This document shows, piece by piece, positions 1 to 8,601 of a stretch of DNA of 64,000 nucleotides. The notes under the pieces are model-generated. The model saw nothing but the letters and a program-made list of their open reading frames with translations. It had not been told where the DNA came from and did no database searches. Both the position numbers and the translations under genes were made by a program. Source of the DNA: an uncultured Clostridium sp. (GTDB lineage Bacteria; Bacillota; Clostridia; Lachnospirales; Lachnospiraceae); the NCBI GenBank assembly GCA_947644195.1, contig CANRZB010000011.1:1-64000 (forward strand). Reading direction: 5' to 3'. Numbering within the stretch: position 1 is the first letter of the stretch; each line of letters opens with the position of its first letter.

Positions 1-1629
1 CATCCGCTTTCCAATACTGAGGCACAGCAGACAGAAGAAAAACAAGAACACGGTCATGACGCTGCTGTACAAGATTAGTAAAATCTGATTAGAATAACCG
101 CTGCACAACCTGGTCAGCCATATCATTGTATAGAGCAGAAGAAAACCCGCTAAAAGCTGGAACTCCAACCAAATTTTGTCATAAAAATACATCGCCGATG
201 TCCGAGAACCCACCGGCGTCCCTGTCCGGGCGAACAACAGAAGCAACACCAAAAAGGTCAGGAGCAGTCCTATCGTTCCATACACTTTCCCCTCCTCATA
301 CATATCCCGCTTCCGCAGTGAATCCTGATACTGCGTTACGAACTCATCCTGCTTACTTTGATTCCATACTCCGTCCAAATCAATACCGACCATGATCTGA
401 AAACTGCCTGCATTAAAATTCTCCCCTATACTTTTTAATTTTTCCATCACATCCCCGGACATAGGTAACGTAGTGGTTTTTAAACTCGATATCCCCTGTT
501 TCGTCCGATTCATGTAAGAGATAAAAGCATATTCCTTGTTTTCTGAGACTCTCCCGACTTCCATCTGCTGTGACACGATATCCCAGGCGCTATTATGGTT
601 CGTCAGCAGTAAGCCATTGGTATTCTCATAAGCATAGAAAAAATTAGTCTTGGCAAACAAATAGGTCAGCTGTTGATACATTTCTACCAGAAATACAACA
701 TATTTTTTAGCCTCATCCAGCGTACGTGGAATCAAATGCGCTTTCCAGGGAAAATCCTTTGCAGTCAATTTATCATATCTTTTTTGATATTCTTCCTGTA
801 ACCTTTCCAGAAACACCGTTTTAGATAGTGCCCGCGCTCCGGCATCAGCCTCATATTTCTCATAAATTTCCAGAAATATTCTGGGTTCTGACCCCTTTGC
901 TCCCTCACACAATTGGTTCAGAAAATAACAGGCCGCATAATCACGGAAGTACGAAATAATATACTCCTCATAGCGGCTCCTGGCATGAAATTCATACTCC
1001 CAGTTCAATGACTTTTCCAGATCCACCAGCAATTGATCCTGGGTATCTTCCAAAAAAGTCTTGTCATCTGTCGTCAAGGGGATCATATTAGGAAGTCGCT
1101 CCTGCATTTCCTGAACTACCTTTTCGGAGCGTTGACTGAAATTGGGGGAATCGAAAGCCAAAATATCTTCCCCCGATATAATTACCCTGGTGTCCGATGA
1201 CATTATCGAATGAACTCTCCAGGGAAAACTCTCTCCATTCTGGGAATGGCTGGCGAAATCTTTCATAAAATCCTGCAGAATATCTGACGCCACCCCCTCG
1301 GCGGAATTCCCTTTCAATAACTCCTTAATGGTATAGCTGCGTTCGCTGGTCAGGGAATATAAAATTTCCTTGTCATAATCAATATCGCCGTCTTTGGTAA
1401 TCAATGCACCAATCTGCATATACTGTTCCAGCAGACGGATATAGCCGTCTAACAATGCACTGGTTTGTTTCTGGGACAAAAAAAATTCCCGTTCCTCTCC
1501 GGCTTCGATGGCAGCATACTCTCTACCGGCAGCCAGATAGGAACCCGCCAGCACGTCCAGAAACAGGCCCGGAATCAACAACAGGCCCAGAATCACACGA
1601 ATCATTCCAGAATGTTTCCAATTATTCAT
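1..1629 (-). CDS. Sensor histidine kinase, N-terminal sensor half (runs off the window)
   Basis: An open frame of 543 codons runs from an ATG at 1629 to the left edge without a stop. The start is preceded by GAGGGG. The protein begins with a short cytoplasmic tail and a hydrophobic segment (about residues 9-24), followed by a long hydrophilic, probably extracellular, helical region. At about residue 460 it returns to hydrophobic segments (GLLLTFLVLLLLF, then LLAGFLLLYTMIWL and ILLILYSSVMTVFLFFF). The string RTGTPVGSRTSAMYFYDKIW between them resembles the membrane-proximal region of Lachnospiraceae sensor kinases as I remember them. No HisKA or ATPase domain is inside the window, so the kinase call rests mainly on the cognate regulator 47 bp upstream in the same direction. 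It could be another multi-pass sensor, but the regulator-kinase order is typical. Confidence 0.75.
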   Translation of the reverse strand, partial: MNNWKHSGMIRVILGLLLIPGLFLDVLAGSYLAAGREYAAIEAGEEREFFLSQKQTSALLDGYIRLLEQYMQIGALITKDGDIDYDKEILYSLTSERSYTIKELLKGNSAEGVASDILQDFMKDFASHSQNGESFPWRVHSIMSSDTRVIISGEDILAFDSPNFSQRSEKVVQEMQERLPNMIPLTTDDKTFLEDTQDQLLVDLEKSLNWEYEFHARSRYEEYIISYFRDYAACYFLNQLCEGAKGSEPRIFLEIYEKYEADAGARALSKTVFLERLQEEYQKRYDKLTAKDFPWKAHLIPRTLDEAKKYVVFLVEMYQQLTYLFAKTNFFYAYENTNGLLLTNHNSAWDIVSQQMEVGRVSENKEYAFISYMNRTKQGISSLKTTTLPMSGDVMEKLKSIGENFNAGSFQIMVGIDLDGVWNQSKQDEFVTQYQDSLRKRDMYEEGKVYGTIGLLLTFLVLLLLFARTGTPVGSRTSAMYFYDKIWLEFQLLAGFLLLYTMIWLTRLCSGYSNQILLILYSSVMTVFLFFFCLLCLSIGKRM

Positions 1630-1676
1630 CTTACCCCTCACTTCTGAAAAATAAACGAACCAACATTTTTTTCAAC

Positions 1677-2390
1677 CTATCCTTCCCCACAGATACGGTA
1701 TCCAATTCCCCAAACCACCTGAATATATCTAGGGTTCTTGGGATCTATCTCTATCTTCTCCCGAATATGACGGATATGTACCGCCACGACATTATCGGAT
1801 CCAAACGCTGCTTCGTCCCAAATCTGCTCATAAATTTGTGCACTGGAAAACGTTCTCCCCTGATTTTTCATCAGAAAGAGCAGGATCTGATATTCGATCG
1901 GCGTCAACCGAATCGGTTTCCCCTCTACCGTGACCGCCTTTTTATCGTCGTCCACCACCAGCATATCTTTTTGATAGATCCGTCGGTTCTGCTCCTCCTT
2001 CGAATCCTTCTTAAAATTTTGGTTTAAAACCGTACTTCTCCGCAGTTGGGACTGTACCCTTGCAATCAGCTCCATCGGATTAAATGGCTTGGTCAAATAA
2101 TCATCCGCCCCGACTTTCAGCCCAAAGATCTTATCCTGATCCTCCGATTTGGCTGACAAAATAATAATCGGCAGAGTATTCTTCTCCCGAATTCGAAAGA
2201 TTGTCTCCACCCCGCTTAATCCGGGCATCATCATATCAACGATCAACAGATCAACATTTTCGTGTTCCAATATCTCAATTGCCTGGACCCCATTATTCGC
2301 CTGTACTACTTCATATCCTTCCCGCTGCAGATAGATCGTAATCGCCTCCACAATCTCCCTGTCATCATCGCATACTAAAATTCTGCTCAT
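1677..2390 (-). CDS. OmpR/PhoB-family response regulator
   Basis: A 237-residue two-domain regulator. The receiver domain (about 1-118) has the acidic pocket D8-D10, phospho-acceptor D52 (IVDMMMPG) and the KPF lysine near 102. The C-terminal winged helix carries LTPIEYQILLFL and ends with the conserved VVWGIGYRI. I start at the ATG at 2390 (MSRILVCDDD) because AAAGGAGG lies 8 nt upstream. A longer frame to 2471 exists but adds non-homologous residues and overlaps the promoter. It is followed after 47 bp by the membrane sensor kinase, its likely partner. The regulated genes cannot be told from sequence. Confidence 0.93.
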   Translation of the reverse strand: MSRILVCDDDREIVEAITIYLQREGYEVVQANNGVQAIEILEHENVDLLIVDMMMPGLSGVETIFRIREKNTLPIIILSAKSEDQDKIFGLKVGADDYLTKPFNPMELIARVQSQLRRSTVLNQNFKKDSKEEQNRRIYQKDMLVVDDDKKAVTVEGKPIRLTPIEYQILLFLMKNQGRTFSSAQIYEQIWDEAAFGSDNVVAVHIRHIREKIEIDPKNPRYIQVVWGIGYRICGEG

Positions 2391-2420
2391 TTCACGAGCC
2401 TCCTTTGCAAACATGGTAAC

Positions 2421-2449
2421 AGTATACCGCAGCCAATGTGCTAGTGCAA
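2421..2449 (-). promoter_or_regulatory. Sigma-A-type promoter of the response regulator/kinase operon
   Basis: On the minus strand, TTGCAC (2449-2444), a 17-nt spacer and TATACT (2426-2421) lie about 30 bp upstream of the regulator ATG at 2390. The predicted leader is only about 25 nt. It matches the sigma-A consensus except for two bases of the -35 and one of the -10. Confidence 0.7.
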
Positions 2450-2667
2450 GCCAACTTAGTCCCTGTCTCATCGGACATCATGGAAAACTTCTGAACGAAA
2501 CAGCAGGGTAAATGATGAAATTTAATGAATAACAGAAAATTTCCTGTCAGAAATCATCGGTAAAGGATAACATTCAAAAATTGATTTCCGTAGTCCCTGT
2601 CCAGAGCAAACACATTTCCTTGTTACCATTTGTGATATGTTCCATAGGATAATTTTTCAGATTTCCT

Positions 2668-2696
2668 ATGACAAAAAATTGCCCGTATGTTATACT
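2668..2696 (+). promoter_or_regulatory. Sigma-A-type promoter of the DUF4867/rRNA methyltransferase operon
   Basis: ATGACA (2668-2673), a 17-nt spacer and TATACT (2691-2696). Transcription would start near 2703, giving a leader of about 134 nt. The 3' end of that leader holds the pseudoknot-capable element. Confidence 0.6.
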
Positions 2697-2768
2697 GAAA
2701 CCATCTATGATCTCTACCAATCCACGGAAAACGTTGTGGAAAATTAGAAACAGCATTTTTCGTTCATT

Positions 2769-2832
2769 GTTTGTGTCTGCGCTGCGACACAAACATTGTA
2801 TTATGCGCAAAAGGCAGCGCAGAAATGAGGGA
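2769..2832 (+). promoter_or_regulatory. Pseudoknot-capable 5' leader element, copy 1
   Basis: GTTTGTGTC (2769-2777) pairs perfectly with GACACAAAC (2786-2794), enclosing the 8-nt loop TGCGCTGC. After a 19-nt A-rich-ended linker, GCAGCGCA (2814-2821) is the exact complement of that whole loop. The Shine-Dalgarno ATGAGGGA begins 3 nt later, before the ATG at 2837. The same arrangement recurs at 45056-45116 before an unrelated gene, with a stem change that keeps pairing (A to G, giving a G-U pair). I infer a cis-acting RNA controlling translation start. I cannot match it to a riboswitch family I can name. Confidence 0.6.
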
Positions 2833-2836
2833 AAGT

Positions 2837-3478
2837 ATGAAAATTCAATCAGTAACAGACGCAGCATTTCAAACCTATGGACGTATCGTAGACGGCTATG
2901 ACTACACAGAACTTCTAGATACTTTGGTAAAGGTCAGCGACAAACCTGCTGATTCTGTAATCTATGTACCTAGTGTGGCAGAGCTGGAAGCCACTCCTGC
3001 CTATACCGACCTACGGGACAACTGCTATGGCGGTATGCCCATTGAAATTGGATACTGTAACGGAACAAACACAAAACTAAACTGTTTTGAATACCATCGA
3101 GACAGCGAAATTGACATTGCTGCCGATGATGCCATTCTGTTAGTGGCTCGCCAGCAGGACATCGTAAACGGTCAAATTGATTCCTCCCGCACAGAGGCGT
3201 TTTTCTGTCCAAAAGGAACGGCGGTAGAACTCTATGCTACCACGCTACATTATGCTCCATGCAGCGCCAAGAACGGCGAGGGATTCCGCATGGTCATTGT
3301 TTTACCAAAAGGCACCAACGAAGAAGCGCCAAAGATCTCAGCCAAAAATGCGGAAGACAAACTACTGTGGGCAAGAAATAAGTGGCTTCTGGCACACAAG
3401 GACACCTCCGAAGCCGCAGACGGCGCCCATGTGGGACTTACCGGAGAAAACATTGATATTGCCGAGCTGATTTCATAG
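2837..3478 (+). CDS. DUF4867 family protein
   Basis: A soluble 213-residue protein starting MKIQSVTDAAF. I recognise it as the DUF4867 type common in Lachnospiraceae; its biochemical role is not established to my knowledge. Visible features are a cupin-like mixed beta pattern (EIGYCNGTNTKLNCFEYHRDSE, then FFCPKGTAVELYATTLHYAPC), with H, E and C residues that could bind metal or a sugar acid. No signal peptide or membrane segment is seen. The ATG at 2837 is chosen because ATGAGGGA sits directly upstream; the frame is open further left but runs into the structured leader. The rRNA methyltransferase follows after 13 bp, so the two are probably co-transcribed. Confidence 0.75.
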   Translation: MKIQSVTDAAFQTYGRIVDGYDYTELLDTLVKVSDKPADSVIYVPSVAELEATPAYTDLRDNCYGGMPIEIGYCNGTNTKLNCFEYHRDSEIDIAADDAILLVARQQDIVNGQIDSSRTEAFFCPKGTAVELYATTLHYAPCSAKNGEGFRMVIVLPKGTNEEAPKISAKNAEDKLLWARNKWLLAHKDTSEAADGAHVGLTGENIDIAELIS

Positions 3479-3491
3479 TACGGAGGGCATC

Positions 3492-4907
3492 ATGGCATTA
3501 CCACAGGAATTTATCACAAGAATCCAGACACAATTAGGCGCAGAATCTAACGATTTTCTCGCCAGTTATGATAACGCTGCTTCCTATGGACTGCGGATAA
3601 ACCCACTGAAAGGAGCCCCGGATGCGATTGCACCGGAGCTTCCTTTTGTGTTATCGCCGGTAGCATGGACGCCGGAGGGATACCATGCCAACCCAATGGA
3701 ACATCCCGGACGGCATCCGTTACATGCGGCAGGGGTTTATTACATCCAGGATCCCAGCGCAATGTCGGTGGTTTCTCTCCTGGATCCCAAACCGGGAGAG
3801 AAGGTGCTAGACCTCTGCGCCGCCCCCGGAGGAAAAAGCACGCAGATTGCCGGACGTCTGCTGGGAGAAGGTTTGCTAGTCTGCAATGAAATCATTCCCA
3901 GTAGAGCAAAGATATTATCTCAAAACATAGAGCGCATGGGTGTTACCAATGCGCTCGTCTGCCAGGAGGATCCCGCACATCTGGCAGAACGACTTCCTCA
4001 GTTCTTTGACAAAATAGTCGTAGACGCCCCCTGTTCGGGAGAAGGCATGTTCCGCAAAGAAGAAACTGCCATCTCGGAATGGTCGCCAGACCTCATATCC
4101 ATGTGCGCTGAACGACAACATGAAATTCTATCCTATGCTTCACAAATGCTGCGCCCCGGTGGTATCCTGGTCTATTCCACCTGTACTTTCGCACCGGACG
4201 AAGATGAAGAACAGATGCGTATTTTCCTACAGGAACATCCAGAATTTGTGCTTCAAAACTGGCTGGATTACTTGCCAAACGCAGACCGTGCAGCAAAGGC
4301 AGGTGTAGAAAGCGGCACACTTGCCGGTACGATGCGTCTCTGGCCACATAAAATCCAGGGAGAGGGACATTTCGCTGCCAGACTGCACAAAAGGAAGACA
4401 GAGAGTCCCAAACCTGACAGACAACCTCGTAAACCGAAACGAAATCGGCAGGCAAAACCGAACGACCATTCTGACTTTCTTCGCTGGCAACAGGAAACAT
4501 TGCTACCCACACCGTGGGCATTGGACCAAAAACGACTCATCTCTTTCGGAGAGGAACTATATCTGCTTCCAGAAGCAGCACCAGCCCTGGAGGGCATCAA
4601 GATCCTTCGTGCCGGACTGCATCTGGGCAGTCAAAGAAAAAATCGTTTTGAGCCGTCACATGCCCTGGCAAAATGCCTGACACCCCAAACCGTCACATCT
4701 CATTACCATTGTAATGAGGATGAGGCCGTCCGTTATCTGCATGGGGAAGTCTTATCAGCAAACCAAGCTGGAGACAATGCAACTCCCGCGCAGAATGTTG
4801 CCGGATGGACACTGGTTTGCTATGGCAACTATCCTCTGGGATGGGCGAAAGCCAGCCAGGGAGTATTAAAGAATCACTATCCAAAAGGGCTTCGTATCCA
4901 ATTCTGA
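3492..4907 (+). CDS. rsmF: RsmB/RsmF (NOL1/NOP2/Sun) family rRNA cytosine-C5 methyltransferase
   Basis: A 471-residue SAM-dependent enzyme expected to methylate C5 of cytidine in rRNA. An N-terminal RNA-binding part is followed by SAM motif I (LDLCAAPGGKST, 106-117), motif IV with the release cysteine (DAPCSGEG, C181) and motif VI with the catalytic nucleophile (YSTCTF, C231). The C-terminal third ends in a PUA-like module (CYGNYPLGWAKASQG...GLRI), as in RsmF/YebU and Gram-positive relatives. CGGAGGGC precedes the ATG. It lies 13 bp after the DUF4867 gene. Its last codons form one arm of a perfect hairpin that spans the stop codon. Confidence 0.9.
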   Translation: MALPQEFITRIQTQLGAESNDFLASYDNAASYGLRINPLKGAPDAIAPELPFVLSPVAWTPEGYHANPMEHPGRHPLHAAGVYYIQDPSAMSVVSLLDPKPGEKVLDLCAAPGGKSTQIAGRLLGEGLLVCNEIIPSRAKILSQNIERMGVTNALVCQEDPAHLAERLPQFFDKIVVDAPCSGEGMFRKEETAISEWSPDLISMCAERQHEILSYASQMLRPGGILVYSTCTFAPDEDEEQMRIFLQEHPEFVLQNWLDYLPNADRAAKAGVESGTLAGTMRLWPHKIQGEGHFAARLHKRKTESPKPDRQPRKPKRNRQAKPNDHSDFLRWQQETLLPTPWALDQKRLISFGEELYLLPEAAPALEGIKILRAGLHLGSQRKNRFEPSHALAKCLTPQTVTSHYHCNEDEAVRYLHGEVLSANQAGDNATPAQNVAGWTLVCYGNYPLGWAKASQGVLKNHYPKGLRIQF

Positions 4908-4917
4908 TACGAAGCCC
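4887..4917. terminator. Perfect hairpin across the rsmF stop codon, probable bidirectional terminator
   Basis: GGGCTTCGTATC (4887-4898) pairs perfectly with GATACGAAGCCC (4906-4917) across a 7-nt loop that contains the start of the TGA stop (4905-4907). On the plus strand no U tract follows. On the minus strand TTTTGG follows, which would suit termination of the gene ending at 5033. Confidence 0.55.
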
Positions 4918-5032
4918 ACAGATGCCATCCGTTTCTGTGTAAAAATTCTCAAAGCGAAACTCTTTATTCCAGCGATCGTTTCACTAAGAAACAGAAATCA
5001 CACTCACTTCCCAAATAATTCCGAAAAATTTG

Positions 5033-6634
5033 TCAGGAAAGCATTTCCTCCTCCTCGGATTCCATTTCTTCTTCCATCTCCATTTCCATCTCTTCTTCCT
5101 CTTCCTCATCGGTCAAATCATCATCTAACGGGTCAATCATAAGGAAACCGCCCACTACGCCAGTATCCGATTTTACCACTGGCAGAATCGGATACTGTAT
5201 TTCTTCCTCATCTGCCGCATGTAGTCTCCTGCGAAGAATCACAACGCCCCATTGCAGCAACTTGATCACCGCCCCCAGGTATAGGGTCGCAACGAGCGCC
5301 CAGGTAACATAGACCAGATCCGGCGTATATTCCCGCCAAATTCTCCAAGGTCCGAACCATCTCGGTAACCCAATGAATAATACCGTCGGTAGAATCAGAT
5401 GCAGAATCACATCTTTCGCCAAACGCAGCACCAGAAATTTCTTGCCAATCCGTTTTCCCCAGACACCGATTAACAGAATTGGCATCCAGGCTGCAATCAA
5501 GAGTAACAGCAGCACCAGATCAATCGTCCCATGCTGTTTGAAATAGGTGCCCTCCTTGATACATTTTGGTTTTTGATCTAACAGAATCCTGGTCACACCG
5601 GCACAAATGGACCGGTTCAATTTCCTGCCCACCAGATAATCCGCCGTATTAAACATCATCACAATCCCGGCATTTTTGTCCGGCACGAGCAGCATATATG
5701 TCATGGTATCCGCCAGGCAGCTCATTTGGTAATAAATCTGCGTTCCTTCTACTTTTGTAGAAATCCATCCCATGGTATAGAATTCCTCTGTCCCAAACAG
5801 ATGATTGGTCGGCGTTTCCTCCTCGATCGCCTGGCTTTCCTGCAACATTCGCTCTACACTCTCCTGCTGCATCACTTCTCCGTCATTTTTTAAGTACATC
5901 TGCAGATAATTGCCCATATCTTTAACATCTGACAGCAAATATCCCGACGAAACATCTGCCCACTGTCCCTCCCGGTGTTGGAACTTGGTCTTATTCGGAT
6001 AGCCCAAAATCGTCTGATAAACGGGTTCTACCTGCCCCGACAATTCCGGATTCTGCCGGAGAGAATACGTAGAATTCATCTTACAGGCATCCAGAATATT
6101 CTCGGTCAGATATTCTTCATAGGTTTCCCCCGACACCTCCTCAATCACTTTTCCCAGTAAATTATAACCGGCATAGGATTCTTCATATTTTCCGGGCTTT
6201 CCCTCCACCGATATGTTTTGATCCTCCGACATGGCATCCCTGGTAATTCCACTGGTCTGCGTCAAAAGTTCTTCTATCGTAACATTCTGTAAGCCGGAAT
6301 AGTCTGGAAGATATTCTGACAAAGTATCTTCCAACCGGAGTTCGTCGTCCTCCACCATTCGTAGAATAGACAACGCTGTCATAGATTGCACCAATGAACC
6401 AATCACATAGTCATCCCCGGTCTGAGAATCTGCTCCAAATGCTGCACTGTAAATCTCTTTCTCATCACTGACCACAGACATACGGATCCCCATACAATTG
6501 GCAGCATCCATCTCCTGCATCACATATTCTTCCATCTCGTATTCATTATATCCTGCTGCCTGCACAGTACACACCGGCCAGACCGACACCATAGCTACCG
6601 CACATGCCAGAAATCCTGCAACCATTTTTTTCAT
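5033..6634 (-). CDS. Beta-lactamase/PBP-like fold membrane protein lacking catalytic motifs
   Basis: 533 residues from the ATG at 6634, preceded by GGGAGGAAG. Signal peptide MKKMVAGFLACAVAMVSVW with a likely cut near VQA-AG. The next 330 residues follow the class C beta-lactamase/D-aminopeptidase pattern (IGSLVQSMTALSILRMVEDDELRLEDTL, LLTQTSGI, GYNLLGKVIEEVSG, YMLLVPDKNAGIVMMFN). The SxxK motif reads S80-L-V-Q83, with CAA encoding Gln in place of Lys. The expected Y-S-N before GYNLLG and the H-x-G before the VPDKN strand are also absent. Three hydrophobic segments follow and the protein ends in an acidic tail of Glu/Asp/Met. I infer a non-hydrolytic surface protein, perhaps a peptidoglycan-binding or regulatory relative. 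Confidence 0.8.
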   Translation of the reverse strand: MKKMVAGFLACAVAMVSVWPVCTVQAAGYNEYEMEEYVMQEMDAANCMGIRMSVVSDEKEIYSAAFGADSQTGDDYVIGSLVQSMTALSILRMVEDDELRLEDTLSEYLPDYSGLQNVTIEELLTQTSGITRDAMSEDQNISVEGKPGKYEESYAGYNLLGKVIEEVSGETYEEYLTENILDACKMNSTYSLRQNPELSGQVEPVYQTILGYPNKTKFQHREGQWADVSSGYLLSDVKDMGNYLQMYLKNDGEVMQQESVERMLQESQAIEEETPTNHLFGTEEFYTMGWISTKVEGTQIYYQMSCLADTMTYMLLVPDKNAGIVMMFNTADYLVGRKLNRSICAGVTRILLDQKPKCIKEGTYFKQHGTIDLVLLLLLIAAWMPILLIGVWGKRIGKKFLVLRLAKDVILHLILPTVLFIGLPRWFGPWRIWREYTPDLVYVTWALVATLYLGAVIKLLQWGVVILRRRLHAADEEEIQYPILPVVKSDTGVVGGFLMIDPLDDDLTDEEEEEEMEMEMEEEMESEEEEMLS

Positions 6635-6706
6635 GGCTTCTTCCTCCCTAAAGAGATATTTCTGATTACCGCCTCCCCCGAAATACCGTACCATTATAGC
6701 AGAGAA

Positions 6707-8554
6707 TCAGTCAATAGTAAAATACTCGTCCGAACGGTGTTTTCTGTCGAACAAATAATAATACTGCACGATCTCATATTCGTTCAGCCATTTCTCCGTC
6801 ATGGCATCAGCCCGGCCGATTTCTCCTGCCTGTCCCTGCGCATCATAGTATCCGCTTGCAGAAATAGAGGGAACCGCCTGCTCCACATCCAGCAGAAAGC
6901 GATGGTAATCGGTCATCGGCAATCCAGCCGTCCGCAGAACCAAAGGCGACAGGTAGTTTAAGGAACTGACCTGCTCCCTATCCTGCTCTGGAATGTCATA
7001 ATTAGCCCATAAGAGATAGGGAACCAGGTGTTTTTTCAACACATCCTCCTGGGAAAACTGAACCGGCAATTTATCCATGACCTTCCCATAAAAGGTATCT
7101 GGCAGATGCGGCTGATGATCTCCGAAGAAAACAATCAGGACAGGTTCCGTTTGCCGTTCAAAATATTGTATCAGGTCGCGCAGTGCATCATCTGATTTCC
7201 GGATCAGTGAAAGATATTGGTTCACTGGTGCATCGCGTAGTTCTTTGGAAAATCGAACGGGTTCCTCACTTACCCAATCGGAACGATAGGGATTATGGTT
7301 CTGCATCGTCACCGTAAACAGACATAATCGACTACCCGTTGGCTTCTTCTCATATAGCTTGTAAATCTGTCGGTACGTTTCCTCATCACTGACATAATCC
7401 CGCAACAGCTCGGGATCCGAAAAATCCTCCAGGCTCAGGAAGCGGTCGAAATCCAGCAAAGGGTACACGCGGTTCCGATTATATCCCGATGGATAATAAG
7501 GATGTATGGCAACCGCCTCCCGATACTCCTTCTGCACTTTAACCGTACTGATCAGGGACGGCAGTTCCGCCGTAAGATATTGCAAATATGGATTTCCCGG
7601 CAGAAACACCTTGGTACAGCCTGTCAGGAATTCAAATTCCGAGTTCGATGTGTAGCCCCCATAAACCGACGCCTCTGCATACCCTTTGATCGTATTCTCT
7701 GTCAGGCTGTCAAAGAAAGGCATCACATCCTGGTTCGAATGAAATCCCTCCCCCAACACTCTGAGGTCCGCAAATGACTCATTCATTATTAAAATAATAT
7801 TGGGATGGGTATCTCCGGCAACGGACCATGCGGAATCCGTCCCAGAATCCGACCTGACCTGTCCCAAAGAATCGGTTTCCTTGGAAACATCCACCCGATA
7901 CCTTGCTAATATTTCCTCCGCACGTTCTGGCGAATATCCCGACGGTTTGTCCGGTTTTCCTGTCCCTGCATTTGCCATAAAGTAGAGAGCATATCCGTAA
8001 TCATGAATCCCAATTCGATGATCCCATGACAACTCACTCACGCCATGAAAAAAGGAAGCCGATGTATTGATCCAAACACCGAACAATGCGCTCACTCCCA
8101 AGCCCAGCAAAGAGAGAGCAACCGTTTTTTTCTGAAAATAACTGCCCTGTTTCCCAGGCAGCAGGGTACTCAAAAAGACTACCAGCAACCCCACTGCCAT
8201 CCCCGCTGCAAAACATGGTTTCCATTCCATGGAATATCTGCCAGCCACGGTTGCTGCCGTGCGGACCGCATAGAAATCCAGAAACACAATACCATATCCC
8301 CGGAACATCGTAATCAGATAATTGGCGATTCCTACCACCAAAACAAACACGGAGGATAGCATCATCGCCGGCCTGGTTCGGTGGAACAGCGAGACCAGTA
8401 TCAGATTCCCCACCCAATAGAGCAAAACATTCTTGAACATCCATTCCACACCTAGATCAATAATAAAGCGGTCAAGAAAGAGCTCCACCGTAATAAACTC
8501 CAAAAAGCCAAGCACTAGAAAAACTAGTGCCTGGCATACTATTTTACCTCTCAT
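6707..8554 (-). CDS. LtaS-family sulfatase-fold membrane transferase
   Basis: About 615 residues. Five hydrophobic segments in the first 165 residues are followed by an extracellular alkaline-phosphatase-fold domain. It has the metal/nucleophile pattern of lipoteichoic acid synthases and phosphoglycerol transferases: NIILIMNESFADL (Glu near 259), GGYTSNSEFEFLTG (Thr near 302, the expected nucleophile) and FFGDHQPHLP (Asp-His metal ligands). Family members move glycerol phosphate from phosphatidylglycerol to cell-surface polymers. The ATG at 8554 (MRGKIV) has AGAGG 9 nt upstream; the ATG at 8563 touches that site and is less likely. It lies 47 bp behind htrA and 72 bp before the beta-lactamase-like gene, so the three cell-envelope genes may be one transcript. 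Confidence 0.85.
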   Translation of the reverse strand: MRGKIVCQALVFLVLGFLEFITVELFLDRFIIDLGVEWMFKNVLLYWVGNLILVSLFHRTRPAMMLSSVFVLVVGIANYLITMFRGYGIVFLDFYAVRTAATVAGRYSMEWKPCFAAGMAVGLLVVFLSTLLPGKQGSYFQKKTVALSLLGLGVSALFGVWINTSASFFHGVSELSWDHRIGIHDYGYALYFMANAGTGKPDKPSGYSPERAEEILARYRVDVSKETDSLGQVRSDSGTDSAWSVAGDTHPNIILIMNESFADLRVLGEGFHSNQDVMPFFDSLTENTIKGYAEASVYGGYTSNSEFEFLTGCTKVFLPGNPYLQYLTAELPSLISTVKVQKEYREAVAIHPYYPSGYNRNRVYPLLDFDRFLSLEDFSDPELLRDYVSDEETYRQIYKLYEKKPTGSRLCLFTVTMQNHNPYRSDWVSEEPVRFSKELRDAPVNQYLSLIRKSDDALRDLIQYFERQTEPVLIVFFGDHQPHLPDTFYGKVMDKLPVQFSQEDVLKKHLVPYLLWANYDIPEQDREQVSSLNYLSPLVLRTAGLPMTDYHRFLLDVEQAVPSISASGYYDAQGQAGEIGRADAMTEKWLNEYEIVQYYYLFDRKHRSDEYFTID

Positions 8555-8601
8555 TCGGTTCATCCTCTGTATCCATACGACAGATTCCCATGACAGACGA
8601 A

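Noticed and set aside
2574..2901. Short frames around the promoter and leader of the DUF4867 gene
   Set aside because: They cross the promoter and structured leader and show no protein pattern; similar words near 45060 come from the same RNA element.
7720..7745. GGTTCGAA string like a tRNA T-arm
   Set aside because: It lies inside the LtaS-like gene with no acceptor or anticodon stem; similar strings at 33169 are inside mfd.
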